Positions 50,833 through 60,535 of a DNA stretch of 64,000 nucleotides are shown one piece after another. Position 1 is the stretch's first letter. The number at the start of each line of letters is the position of its first letter. This DNA comes from CAVTWH01 sp963738365 (GTDB taxonomy: Bacteria; Actinomycetota; Actinomycetes; Mycobacteriales; Micromonosporaceae), in NCBI GenBank assembly GCA_963738365.1, contig CAVTWH010000010.1, forward strand, positions 1,302,001 to 1,366,000, in the 5' to 3' direction. The translations under genes and the position numbers were made by a program. The notes beneath the pieces were generated by a model. The model was given only the letters and a program-made list of their open reading frames with translations. It had not been told where the DNA came from and ran no database searches.

Positions 50833-52443
50833 ATGAGCACAGCTGCACCGCTGCGGTCCGGTGTTGACCGTCGTACGTTCCTGAAGATCAGTGGCCTGGT
50901 CGCCGGCTCGGTCGGCATCGCCAACCTGGTGGCCGCGTGCGGCGCGGACGGCACCTCGACCAGCGATACGAACAAGCTGGTGCTGCGGATGCCGTTCTCC
51001 GCGGACATGCAGGTGCCGGACCCCGACATCATGTACGAGGGAGAGGGCGTGCAGGTCATGCGATCGTGCTATGACGGCCTCATCCTCTACAAGTCCGGAA
51101 CCTCGGAGTTCGTGCCGAACCTGGCCAAGTCGTGGGAGATGTCGGCGGACGGGCTCACGTACACCTTCCACCTCGTTCCGGGCGTGAAGTTCCACGACGG
51201 CACAGTCGCGGACGCCACCGCGTGGATCAAGAGCTTCACCCGGCGGGCAAAGGTCAACCAGGGACCGGCCTACATGGTCGCCGACATCGTCAAGACCGAG
51301 GCTCCCGACCCCAACACGCTCGTCGTGACGCTCAAGGCGCCGAACAACGCCTTCCTGCACTACGCGGCCTGCCCGTGGCAGATGTACGTGACCAGTCCCG
51401 ACGCGATCGCGAAGAACGCCAAGGGCGACGACCTGGCCCAGGAATGGATCAAGACCCACGACGCCGGTACGGGCCCTTACGTGATGAAGGAGTTCGTCCC
51501 GGGTTCGCACTACACCCTGGAGCGCTTCGACGGCTACTGGGGTGAGAAGCCGTACTTCCAGACGATCCAGATCTCGGTCACCCCCGAGCTGTCCAACCAG
51601 ATCCTGCAACTGGACCAGGGCGCCTTCGACCTCGTCAGCAAGGGCTTCGCCATCCCCGACGTACTCAACTACAAGAAGAACGACAAGTTCAACGTCACCA
51701 CGGTCTTCGGCTCGGCCATGTTGATCCTGTGGATCAACCACAGCGGAGGCGTCTTCGCCGACAAGACCGTCCGCCAGGCGCTGATGTCCGCGCTGGACCG
51801 GACCAAGATCGTGAACGCTGCGTTCAGCAACCTCACACAGGTCCAGTCGAACTTCTGGCCCGAGGACATCTTCCCGGCCGGGCTCGCGCCGTTGTCGACC
51901 ACGGTGGACCTCGAACCCCTCAAAGCGAAGGTCCCGACCCTGCCGAAGAAGAAGATCGACCTGTGCTGGGTGACCCAGTACGGCGCCCCGGCGCAGCAGG
52001 TGGCCGAGCTGGTCCAGACCCAGCTGGCGCCGCTCGGGTTGGACGTCACGGTGCGGGCGATGCCGTCGGCGGAGCAGGCGGACCTGCACAACCAGCCCGC
52101 GGAGAAGCGACCGGACCTCATGATCGCCGGCATGGGTGGCGACGCGCTGCACCTCGATCCGATGCTGCGGATCTACTTCCGCACCGGCGCCAAGCCACTC
52201 AACTTCTTCGGGTACAGCAGTCCGGACCTGGACAAGGCGATGGACGACGCCATCACCCAGCGAACCGTGGACGCGACGAACCAGGCCTACCTGGCCATCA
52301 CGAAGACGCTGGCAGCCGAAGCGCTGTGGGTCCCCATGTGCCGCCTGCCGTTCAACCTCGTCCTGCACAAGGACATCGGTGGGCTGTTGCTCGACTCCTA
52401 TCTGCCCGAGATCTTCGCGCCGCAGCTCATCAAGCGCATCTGA
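50833..52443 (+). CDS. Opp/Dpp-type solute-binding lipoprotein (family 5)
   Basis: 536 residues with AAGGAGG at the right distance. DRRTFLKISGLVAGSVGIAN is a Tat-type signal and VAAC the lipobox, so it is probably folded before export and lipid-anchored. Family-5 blocks: LAKSWEMSADGLTYTFHLVP, GVKFHDGTVADATAWI, GTGPYVMKEFVPGSHYTLER and FADKTVRQALMSALDRTKIV. It delivers the substrate to the DppBC-like permeases about 3 kb upstream. The ligand could be a peptide or any small hydrophilic molecule; family members also bind Ni-chelates, opines and EDTA-like compounds. Confidence 0.92.
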   Translation: MSTAAPLRSGVDRRTFLKISGLVAGSVGIANLVAACGADGTSTSDTNKLVLRMPFSADMQVPDPDIMYEGEGVQVMRSCYDGLILYKSGTSEFVPNLAKSWEMSADGLTYTFHLVPGVKFHDGTVADATAWIKSFTRRAKVNQGPAYMVADIVKTEAPDPNTLVVTLKAPNNAFLHYAACPWQMYVTSPDAIAKNAKGDDLAQEWIKTHDAGTGPYVMKEFVPGSHYTLERFDGYWGEKPYFQTIQISVTPELSNQILQLDQGAFDLVSKGFAIPDVLNYKKNDKFNVTTVFGSAMLILWINHSGGVFADKTVRQALMSALDRTKIVNAAFSNLTQVQSNFWPEDIFPAGLAPLSTTVDLEPLKAKVPTLPKKKIDLCWVTQYGAPAQQVAELVQTQLAPLGLDVTVRAMPSAEQADLHNQPAEKRPDLMIAGMGGDALHLDPMLRIYFRTGAKPLNFFGYSSPDLDKAMDDAITQRTVDATNQAYLAITKTLAAEALWVPMCRLPFNLVLHKDIGGLLLDSYLPEIFAPQLIKRI

Positions 52444-52561
52444 ATGCTCACCAGCGACCTTCGTCCCTCGGCGGAATGAGCGCGATGTCGGCGGCGGCAA
52501 CGAGGCCGTCAGCCGACGAGCATCTCGCCACCACCCCTGCGTACGTGGAAGGAGGCCGCTG

Positions 52562-53974
52562 GTGACCGACCGCCCGGCGGTGACCCGGATCCTCGCGGAA
52601 TTCGCGGTCACCTTGCGCTTCGACGCGATCCCCGGCTCCGCTGTCGAGATGGCCAAGATGCTCACCCTCAACATCGTGACGGCGGCGATGACCGGATCGA
52701 CGCTGCCGGCGGCCGCGAGTGTGGTCGGAGTCCACCTGCGCGCCGGCGGTACGGCCGAAAGTACGGTGATCGGCACTCGGCAACGGCTCCCACGTGCTGC
52801 CGCGGCAGCCGTCAACGCCCACTGCGCGTACTGCACGATGAACGACGACAGCTTCATGCAGGGAGACATGCACCCGGGCCACGCGGCTGTCGCGGCTGCG
52901 TTGGCCGTCGCTGAATCGGTGGGAGCCAGCGGGCGCGACTTCGTGACAGCCGTGATCGCCGGAATCGAGGTCGGCTGCCGCATCGGCGCATCCCTGTGCC
53001 AGAGCCAGGAATCCCACAAGGCCCGCGCCGGCTGGCACTGCAACCTCGGTGACGCGTTCGTGGCCGCTGTCGCGGCAGGCAAGCTCCTCGGGCTCACCGA
53101 GGACCAGTTCGTGGCCGCCATCGGAATTGCCGCGACAGCCGCGTCCGGGCTGAACGAAGTCATGAATCCCCCGCCGTCCTACGTATGGCCCTGGGACGGG
53201 GGTCGCAATACCGGCCAGGGCGTCCTGGCGGCTGAGCTCGCCCTCGCCGGGATGACCGCGGGCGAGACCGCGTTGGAGGGGCACCAGGGCTTCATCGAGA
53301 TGTTCACCGGCGGTCGGCCGGGAGCCAACGCATTCGACACCGCCATCCACGGGCTCGGTTCCGAGTGGACCACCGGGCAACTACTGATCAAGACCCGGTC
53401 GGCCTCGGTCATGACGCACAGCGCCATCGATGCCGTCCAGGACATCGTGCTGACCCATGACCTCGCCGCGGGCGAGATCCGGGTCATCGAAGTCGATACG
53501 AACAAGTGGACGGTGGAGAAACTCTGTCACCGTGACGTGTCCGAGTTCAACGTCTCTGTCTTCAGCCTGCCGTTCGCCATCGCCCTCGCGGTGTGCACCC
53601 GTGATCGGCTTTCGCTCCCGGCGGCCCACCAGGCCCACCTCGACGATCCCGACGTCCGAGCCCTGATGGACCGGGTGGTCGCCTACGAAGACTCCGAGAT
53701 CGACAAGGTCTTCGGCTTCTCGCTCCCGGCGCACGTGACCATCCGCACCTTCGATGGTCGCACTTTCGAAGCGCGCGAGGACATCCCGTACGGACAGTAT
53801 CCGCACAAGCCGCTCGATCCGGCTCTGTTCACCCGCAAGCTCCAGCTCAACGCGGCTGCTCACCTCAGCGTGGACCGGGTTGATCAGCTCATCGCCTGGG
53901 TGGGCGAGGAGTTGACCGACGCCACCGACCTCGACGCGCTTCGCCCACTCCTACTTCCCACACCGGAACTCTAA
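52562..53974 (+). CDS. MmgE/PrpD-family protein
   Basis: 470 residues, GTG with AAGGAGG upstream. NAHCAYCTMNDDSFMQGDMH then PGHAAVAAALAVAESVG is the family core near the active site; GWHCNLGDAFVAAVAAGKLL and KTRSASVMTHSAIDAVQDIV follow. Family enzymes include 2-methylcitrate dehydratase and cis-aconitate decarboxylase, acting on polycarboxylates. Here the sequence is divergent, so a dehydration or decarboxylation of an intermediate in this pathway is inferred. 118 bases after the binding protein. Confidence 0.88.
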   Translation: MTDRPAVTRILAEFAVTLRFDAIPGSAVEMAKMLTLNIVTAAMTGSTLPAAASVVGVHLRAGGTAESTVIGTRQRLPRAAAAAVNAHCAYCTMNDDSFMQGDMHPGHAAVAAALAVAESVGASGRDFVTAVIAGIEVGCRIGASLCQSQESHKARAGWHCNLGDAFVAAVAAGKLLGLTEDQFVAAIGIAATAASGLNEVMNPPPSYVWPWDGGRNTGQGVLAAELALAGMTAGETALEGHQGFIEMFTGGRPGANAFDTAIHGLGSEWTTGQLLIKTRSASVMTHSAIDAVQDIVLTHDLAAGEIRVIEVDTNKWTVEKLCHRDVSEFNVSVFSLPFAIALAVCTRDRLSLPAAHQAHLDDPDVRALMDRVVAYEDSEIDKVFGFSLPAHVTIRTFDGRTFEAREDIPYGQYPHKPLDPALFTRKLQLNAAAHLSVDRVDQLIAWVGEELTDATDLDALRPLLLPTPEL

Positions 53975-53986
53975 GGAAGGACAACG

Positions 53987-54442
53987 ATGACGCTCTCGTT
54001 TTCGGACGCGGTGACGCGCTCCCTCGAACTCGCGGCGACCGCCGCCGCCGAAGGCGACCACCCCTACGGCGCGATCCTGATCGCCACGGACGGCCGGATC
54101 GTTGAGGAGCGCAACCGGGTCGTCACCACCTCGGACCCGAGCGCCCACGCCGAGATGGTGGCGATCCGCGTCGCTGCCAGAGCTTGTGGACTCGGCCTGT
54201 CCGGCGCGACCATGGTCGCCTCCTACGAGCCCTGCCCGATGTGTTGTGGCGCGATCCTCGAGGCCGGGATCGCGGTGCTCGTCATCGGGCAGCGGCGGAC
54301 GGTCGGCGAGCCCCCGTTGGGCAACTACACGGTCGAGGCACTCCTCGGGCTCGTCGAGCGCCCGCACGCCCTTCAGCTCGTCCAGGATGTCGGTGCGGCC
54401 GAGGCATCGGCCTTCTACCGTTCCCTCGCGGCGTCCCCGTGA
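53987..54442 (+). CDS. Zinc-dependent nucleoside/base deaminase-fold enzyme
   Basis: 151 residues, ATG with AAGGAAGG upstream. Active site: HAEMVAIR (zinc His and catalytic Glu) and PCPMCCGAI (two zinc Cys). EGDHPYGAILIATDGRIVEE is the usual start of guanine/cytosine/tRNA-adenosine deaminase relatives. In this context a deamination of an imported heterocycle or amino-imine is more likely than tRNA editing. Twelve bases after the PrpD gene; overlaps the next gene (TGATG). Confidence 0.9.
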   Translation: MTLSFSDAVTRSLELAATAAAEGDHPYGAILIATDGRIVEERNRVVTTSDPSAHAEMVAIRVAARACGLGLSGATMVASYEPCPMCCGAILEAGIAVLVIGQRRTVGEPPLGNYTVEALLGLVERPHALQLVQDVGAAEASAFYRSLAASP

Positions 54443-55797
54443 TGGGCGTGGACGCGCAGGTCAGCAGGCGATCCTTCCCGACCGCGAGCCGGGCCTTCCT
54501 GGCGAAGAGGATCTTCACCGCGGTCGGCGATCAGGGAGAGGTCGTGCTGGACGGCGCCCTCGTGATCGACGACAACCGCATCCTGCACGTCGGGCCGGCA
54601 CGTGATCTCGACCTGGCCGGCACACCGGTCAGCGATCTGGGCGACGTCACCGTCCTGCCGGGGCTGGTGGATGCGCACGCCCACCTGACGCTCCCCGCGG
54701 ACAAGCGGAACTACGAGCAGGTCCACCAGGAACCCGACGAGATGCTCGCGCTGGTCTGCGTGATGAATCTGCGCAAGCACATGGCGGCCGGTGTCACCAC
54801 CATTCGGGACAACGGCGGTCGCAACCGCGTCACTTTCGTTGTCCGGGACGCCATCCGGCGCGGCTACCTCGCCGGCCCCCGACTGCTGCTGAGTGGGCGT
54901 CCGATCACCCAGCGCCTCGGCCACTTCTATTTCTGCGGCGGTACGGCAGACGGACCGGTCGAGATCCGCGCGACGGTCCGTGCGCTGGTGGCGGAGGGCG
55001 CCGACCACATCAAGATCATGGCGTCCGGCGGCGCGACGCTGGGCAACCTCCCCTATTACGCGGCATACACGCAGGAGGAGATGGCGGCAGCCGTCGACGC
55101 CGCCCACGAGCTCGGGCGGCTGACCACCGGCCACTGCCGGGCGACCACCTCGATGCGGTACGCGCTGGCGGCCGGCCTGGATGCCATCGAGCACGCCGAG
55201 TTCCTGGAACCGGATCTCGGCCGGAAGGCGAACATCGGGGCGCACCACAATCTCCAGGGTGGTCAGAGCGTGTACGACGCCGAGCTGGCCAACCAGCTCC
55301 TCGTGGCGGGCACCTTCATCAGCACGACCTTGCAGTGCGGCGGCTACGACACGGTTGTCGACCTCCGCCAGAAGAAGGAGACGGTCGGCATCAGTGCGCA
55401 GGAGCAGGGGCAACTGGATGCGCTGCAGTTCTTCTTCGACCAGAAGGTCGGGAACATCAGCCGCATGGTCACCGATGGATTCATCGGCAAGCTCGCGATC
55501 AGCAGTGACGCTGGACCCTTCGACACCCAGTTCGGACGGATGGACCTCGGGCTGATGTTGGGCGTCGAGTGCGGCATGTCCAACCGTCAGGCCCTGGTGG
55601 CCGCCACCAGGATCGGCGCCGAGCTGTGCGGCGTAGCAGAAGAAGTCGGGACGCTGGAGGCGGGAAAGGTAGCGGACTTCTTCGCCGTCCGGGGCGATCC
55701 CTTGCAGCAGATCAGCGACATCGCCAACGTGGTTGGCGTCTGGGCCGATGGCCGACTGCGGTCCCACGGCCCAGGCGCGGGTGTCGAGTGGCCGTGA
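54442..55797 (+). CDS. Metal-dependent amidohydrolase (imidazolonepropionase/prolidase-like)
   Basis: 451 residues. Amidohydrolase superfamily barrel: metal His pair DAHAHL, bridging Lys in HIKIMASGGATLG, third His in TTGHCRATTS, fourth in IEHAEFLEPD, catalytic Asp in ISSDAGPFDT, and the C-terminal LEAGKVADFFAVRGDPLQQI. It hydrolyses a cyclic or linear amide C-N bond. Follows the deaminase with a one-base overlap, suggesting consecutive steps: deamination then ring opening or amide cleavage (inference). Confidence 0.9.
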   Translation: MGVDAQVSRRSFPTASRAFLAKRIFTAVGDQGEVVLDGALVIDDNRILHVGPARDLDLAGTPVSDLGDVTVLPGLVDAHAHLTLPADKRNYEQVHQEPDEMLALVCVMNLRKHMAAGVTTIRDNGGRNRVTFVVRDAIRRGYLAGPRLLLSGRPITQRLGHFYFCGGTADGPVEIRATVRALVAEGADHIKIMASGGATLGNLPYYAAYTQEEMAAAVDAAHELGRLTTGHCRATTSMRYALAAGLDAIEHAEFLEPDLGRKANIGAHHNLQGGQSVYDAELANQLLVAGTFISTTLQCGGYDTVVDLRQKKETVGISAQEQGQLDALQFFFDQKVGNISRMVTDGFIGKLAISSDAGPFDTQFGRMDLGLMLGVECGMSNRQALVAATRIGAELCGVAEEVGTLEAGKVADFFAVRGDPLQQISDIANVVGVWADGRLRSHGPGAGVEWP

Positions 55798-55859
55798 CGG
55801 GAGGCCGCCACGCTCCGGGCCGACGAGCGGCCGGCGGCCACGGCGTTGGCGGTGCCGAT

Positions 55860-56348
55860 GTGACCGCTGCCAGCGCCGTCGACGCGGCCAGCCTGCGTCG
55901 GGTCGTCGGGCTGTACCCGACCGGGGTGGCTGTGCTCGCGGGCCTGGTGGGCGGAGCGCCGGTCGGTTTGACGGCGAACTCGTTCACGTCCGTGTCGTTG
56001 GATCCGCCGCTCGTATCCGTCTGCGTGGCCCACACGTCGACGACCTGGCCGCAACTGCGGGACCTGCCTCGCATCGGCGTCAGCATCCTCGCTGGCGGTC
56101 AGGAAACGGTCGGTCGCCAGCTGGCGACCAGGGGCGTCGATCGGTTCGCCGGTCTGCCGTGGCGGCAGACATCCGACGGTGCGGTGCTGCTCGACGGGGT
56201 GAGCGGTTGGCTGGAGGTCAGCATCGAACAGCAGGTACGAGCGGGCGACCACGACATCGTGGTACTGGCTGTCCATGAGCTGGACGGCGATCCGACCGTG
56301 CATCCGTTGGTATTCCATGCGAGCCGGTTCCGCAAGCTGATCACCTGA
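55860..56348 (+). CDS. Flavin reductase partner of the two LLM monooxygenases
   Basis: 162 residues from the GTG at 55860; an in-frame GTG at 55794 overlapping the amidohydrolase stop (GTGA) is equally possible. Split-barrel flavin reductase: LYPTGVAVLAGLVGGAPVGL, TANSFTSVSLDPPLVSVCVA, and the C-terminal HPLVFHASRFRKL. It would supply FMNH2 to the enzymes at 44437 and 49238. The truncated SsuE-like reductase at 48804 may be an earlier version made redundant by this one. Confidence 0.9.
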   Translation: MTAASAVDAASLRRVVGLYPTGVAVLAGLVGGAPVGLTANSFTSVSLDPPLVSVCVAHTSTTWPQLRDLPRIGVSILAGGQETVGRQLATRGVDRFAGLPWRQTSDGAVLLDGVSGWLEVSIEQQVRAGDHDIVVLAVHELDGDPTVHPLVFHASRFRKLIT

Positions 56349-56537
56349 GCCGCATCGTCCACCGGTCGCGCGCTCGGGTCAGTCGGGAAGCGGCAGCGGA
56401 CCGCGGCCAGGACCACATGCCGCGCCACGCCGAAGCCGACCGTGGCGTCGGTCCCGGAGAACGCGACGCACAGCCGCAGACGGTCGGCGGGTCGGATGGG
56501 TGGCCGACTCGCCGACCGTTGTGTGACCGGTAGTGCG

Positions 56538-57329
56538 CTAGACGGTCAGCCGCGGGTCGAGCGCGATCGATACCAGCTGGTCGAAGGGGAGTACCGGATC
56601 GGCCTGTCGGCCCGAGGCGGTGTCGAGCTGGCCGCCCTGGTTCGCGGCGACAATCATGATGGTGATGCCGTCCGGTCGGTCCACGATCACGTAGTTGTCC
56701 GAGATGCCGTTTTCATGGATGACCCGGCGCAGCACGTGTGTCCCGTCCGTGCTGGTGGTGTCCGTGCATGCGCCGGTCTCCGGGGAGGTGCACGGGTTCA
56801 TCGGGTGGTACTGAGTGGTCCGCCGGCCCACGTTGATCGCCACGTTGCCGGAGCCGGTCGGGCCGTGCAGGTCCGCCGAGCCGTAGTAGCTGTCGTTGCC
56901 CGGGTAGTACAGGTACTTCATCCTGAACGCCGGGCCGTCCGCGCCCGCCGACAGCGTGTACCCGGGTGCCTTCTGTCGAACCACGTCCTTGACGACCTGG
57001 GACAGCCGGCTCTCGGTGTGCCGGGCGATGCTTGCCGAGGTCGGCCCGGTGCTGGTGGGCAGAGGCGTGCCGGCCGCCGACGCCGAGGCCGACGCGGTCA
57101 TCGTCGGGGCCGCGGTTGGCTTGGCCCCGACGGCGACTGCACCGCCGCCGGGCGAACCGCCGAAGGCGATGGCCACGCCGATAGCTATGGCCGCAGCGCC
57201 GCCGCCGGCACCCGCCAGCGCCAGGCGGTGGACCATCGTGCGGCGGCGCCCCCGGACGATCAGTTGGTCCACGTCGATCGGCGACGGCGGCACCATCCCG
57301 ATAGCTTCGTCGAATTCTGTCTTCATCAT
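56538..57329 (-). CDS. Membrane protein coupled to ECF sigma factor (anti-sigma-like)
   Basis: 263 residues; ATG at 57329 overlaps the sigma stop (ATGA). Cytosolic N-terminus (MVPPSPIDVDQLIVRGRRRT), one membrane helix (about 35-57), a Ser/Thr/Ala linker, then a ~160-residue outer domain with paired cysteines (MNPCTSPETGACTDTT) and no recognised family. The arrangement is that of a sigma-regulatory sensor, but sequence gives no proof. Stop at 56538; 190 bases separate it from the flavin-reductase gene. Confidence 0.75.
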   Translation of the reverse strand: MMKTEFDEAIGMVPPSPIDVDQLIVRGRRRTMVHRLALAGAGGGAAAIAIGVAIAFGGSPGGGAVAVGAKPTAAPTMTASASASAAGTPLPTSTGPTSASIARHTESRLSQVVKDVVRQKAPGYTLSAGADGPAFRMKYLYYPGNDSYYGSADLHGPTGSGNVAINVGRRTTQYHPMNPCTSPETGACTDTTSTDGTHVLRRVIHENGISDNYVIVDRPDGITIMIVAANQGGQLDTASGRQADPVLPFDQLVSIALDPRLTV

Positions 57330-57826
57330 TGCAACACCTCTGACTTGTTGGAGATGGCCGCTCGCAACGTTTCCAGCCCACGCGCGGTCTGGCTCTTGAC
57401 GGTGCCGGTGGAGATTCCCAGCATCTGTGCGGTCTCTTCGACCGATTGATCGAGATAGAAACGCAGGACAAGCACGGCGCGCCGCTTCTTCGGCAGCGTC
57501 CGAACCAGCGCGATCAGGTCGCCGTCTTCACCCGGTGACGGTGGCGGCACCTCGGCCACATCCGGCAGCCGGTCCGTCGACACTTCGTGCCGCCATGGTC
57601 GCCGGCGTTCGTCCAGATAGACGTTGACCAGCATCGCCCGTACGTAGGCATCGACGTTGTCGGCCTGCTCGGCCCGCCGCCACTTGACGTAGAGCTTTGC
57701 CAGGGTCGTGGCTACCAGGTCGTCTGCGGTATGCCAGTCATGGCAGAGCAGGTACGCCGTCCGCCGCAGGACATCCATCCTCAGCGTGACGTACTCCCGG
57801 TACGCCGCCTCATCGCTTCGCTGCAC
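57326..57826 (-). CDS. RNA polymerase ECF sigma factor, SigE-family
   Basis: 166 residues. Region 2: YVTLRMDVLRRTAYLLCHDW and TADDLVATTLAKLYVKWRRA; region 4: TLPKKRRAVLVLRFYLDQSV with recognition helix MLGISTGTVKSQTARGLETL. Co-translated with the membrane partner. A second sigma/membrane pair of the same type as that at 10 kb, but with a different sensor domain. Confidence 0.92.
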   Translation of the reverse strand: MQRSDEAAYREYVTLRMDVLRRTAYLLCHDWHTADDLVATTLAKLYVKWRRAEQADNVDAYVRAMLVNVYLDERRRPWRHEVSTDRLPDVAEVPPPSPGEDGDLIALVRTLPKKRRAVLVLRFYLDQSVEETAQMLGISTGTVKSQTARGLETLRAAISNKSEVLQ

Positions 57827-58203
57827 GCCGTGTCCCTTCCTTGCCTCTAACCGGGGGACGGAACGGGACCCGAACGGGTTGCTTTACCCGCAGAACTTGG
57901 TGGGTGCTGGACGGGCAGCTGCCGGTGGAGCTACCCGACGAGGACGAGATCGTGGCGGTCAGGAGCGGTACACGCCGACTGTCAGGCGGGCCCGGCGCGG
58001 CTGCTGACCGTTCGGCAGCCCGGCCGATCAGCCGGTTCTCGCCCGAGTCGGCGCCTGCCTGAGGTCCTGTCATCGGCGTGGCGCCGACGGGCAATAGGTC
58101 AGACCCGCGAGCCGTCGGCCAGGCCACGGTTGAAGCTGTTCGCGGCGGCAAAGGACAGTTTCGGGTCGCTGCCGGGCCGTGCGTAGGTCGCCCTGCTGCC
58201 TGC
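57827..58203. other. Intergenic, no supported gene
   Basis: Promoter region for the sigma operon should lie here. No convincing ORF; short protein-like text on the plus strand near 57900-57970 was not accepted. Confidence 0.4.
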
Positions 58204-60535
58204 CTACTCGATTCGGAGGACTGTGGAGCGCCAGCGTTTGCCGAGCTCTTTGGCGAGCCGATCGCCGGAGCTGCCGAGTGGGTCGTCGGTCACCATGTAG
58301 GTCCAGGTCGCGGAGGGGCGGCGAAGTCCGAGGGCTTCAAGATTCTGCCCGATGTCCTCGGCGCGCAGGCCCTCGACGAAGGCGGCGGCATCGTTGTAGA
58401 CGGCATCGAAGAAGCCGCGGAACTCTCGCAGAGCGATGCGGTGGAACTCGTCGGCGGGCCGCTGGCCGGCAAGCGAGCGGAGGTGGATACCATCGCGGAC
58501 CTCTTGGAGCAGCGCAAGGTGCTCCGTCCAATGGTCGTCCAGGTAGTAGAGAGCGACGGTGCGAATCGTGGCCGCTACCGCGCTCCCGCGAGCACGCTCC
58601 AGCCCAGCGAGGTGCTCCGGGATGAGCCTGCGTAGCTTGGTGAGGGCGAGATCGGCAGCGGCGACCTCGCTGCGGTGCGTGAGGACGGTGGCCCGCTGTG
58701 CGGCGATGGCGCGGTTGTAGACCCAGGTCGCCCGGTGCCTGTCGAGCCGGATGCCTTCGGCGATCCGCTGGGCCGTGTTCACGATCTGCCGTCGCCGGTC
58801 CATCGTCAGGGTCCGGCCGGCCCGCTCGATGGTCGTCAGCACATGCTCGGGAACGTTGGTCTGCACGAGCTCGTCGTCCAGACTCACGAAGGTCAGGCTC
58901 GTACCGGGGTCGCCCTGCCGCCCAGCCCGCCCGCGCAGCTGCGCGTCGAGTCGGCGCGAGGTGTAGCGGCCGGTGGCGATCACGGTCAGCCCACCGAGCG
59001 CGACCACCCGATCGCGGTCGTGCTCGTCGGCCCCGCCGAGGCGGATGTCGGTGCCGCGACCGGACATCTGCGTGGAGATGGTCACTCCGCCGTGCTCACC
59101 GGCCCGTGCGATGATCGCGGCTTCCTCGGCGTCGTTCTTCGCATTGAGCACGCGCGCCTCGATCCCCGCCTCAGTCAGCAGCATCGCCAGGGACTCCGAC
59201 TCCGCGACATGCTGCGTGCCGACAAGAACCGGCTGCCCCAACGCATGGCGGGCCCGAATCTCGGCCACGACGGCCGCGAGCCTGTCGGCCGTGGTGAGCA
59301 GGACGCGATCGGGTTGGTCGACGCGGATGTTCGGCCGGTGTCGTTCCACCCGACCGGAGGGGAGGCTGGTAGAACTCGATCAGGTCTTCCGCGACGGCGG
59401 TGACGGTGCCGCTCATCCCGGACAGGGTCGGGTAGCCCAGCAGCAGGTCCTGGATCGTGATGGTGTCGAGGATGACGCCGGGCGTGCTCACGCTGAGGCG
59501 TTCCTTCGCCTCGATCGCCGCGTGCAGGCCGTCGGGCCAGCGTTGCCGGTGAGCGACGCGGCCGCGGGCGGTGTTGATGAGCCTGATCCCGTCGTCCGTC
59601 ACGAGGTAGTCCACGTCCCGGCGCACGAGCACCCGGGCGTGCAGGGCGAGGTTGATCCGGGTCAGGGTGGCGATGTGCTCGCCGTCGTAGAGGTTCACGT
59701 CGCCGACCTGCGCCTCGAGCCGGTCCAGGCCGGCATCGGTGAGCGTGACCGTGGCGTGGTCCGGGTCGACCTGGAAGTCGCATTGCTCGTCCAGTTGCTC
59801 GACCAGCAGCGTCGCATCGGCGAAGTTCTCGGCGTGATGGTCGGAGGTGCCGGCGAGGACCAGCGGCACCGTCGCCTCGTCGATCATCACCGCGTCGGCC
59901 TCGTCCACGATCGCCACGTCGAACACAGGGGACACCCGCTCGTCGTCGGTGACGGCGAAGCGGTCGCGCAACACGTCGTAGCCGACCTCGCTCACCGGCG
60001 CGTAGACCACATCGCACCGATAGGAGCGCTGCCGATCGTCGCGCGAGGTGTGCTGGCCGACCCAGCCGACGCTGACCCCGAGCAGCGCGAAGAACGGCCC
60101 CATCCACTCGGCGTCGCGTTCGGCGAGGTAGTCGTTGACGGAGATGACATGAACGCGCCGTCCGGCGAGCGCGTGCCCGGCCGCAGCGAGTGCGCCCACG
60201 AGCGTCTTGCCCTCGCCGGTGTCCATCTCGATCGCGTGACCGGAGAGCAGCGCGCAGCACGCTGCAAGCTGCTCATCGAATGCCGCCAGCCCGACCGTGC
60301 GTGCGGCCGCCTCCCGCGCGAGGGCTACGAAACGCGCCGTCGTACCCGCGTCGAGCGGGCCACCCGTCTTCAAGGAGAGCGAATCAGCCTCCCCCCGGAG
60401 TGCTCGGTCGCTGAAGGTCTGCAGCTCGTCGGCGTGCGTTTTCGCGGTGTCCACAATGGAGCTGAAGCGACGAAAGGATATCGAGCCGGGTAGGCCGAGC
60501 ATCCGCGACATCCACTTCGGGACGGCGGGACTCAT
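58204..60535 (-). pseudogene. secA2: SecA2-like accessory translocase, split by a frameshift
   Basis: Two adjoining frames make one SecA of about 777 residues. Part 1 (ATG 60535): Walker A MDTGEGKTLVGALAAA, DEAD-box VDEADAVMIDEATVPLVLAG, GYPTLSGMSGTVTAV. Part 2 (from about 59365): NIRVDQPDRVLLTTADRL, STQMSGRGTDIRLGG, and RRLDAQLRGRAGRQGDPG. All helicase motifs of SecA are present; the C-terminal zinc linker of SecA1 is absent, and the length suits SecA2. The break lies at 59357-59370: FYQ in one frame must join SLPSGRVERHRPNIR in the next. Start overlaps the upstream stop as ATGA. If the shift is an assembly error, the gene is intact. Confidence 0.85.

Noticed and set aside
50272..53163. 963-codon minus-strand open frame across the binding protein and PrpD genes
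   Set aside because: Spans three clear plus-strand genes and has shadow composition.
58973..60493. 506-codon plus-strand frame opposite SecA2
   Set aside because: SecA motifs are on the minus strand; this frame shows none.
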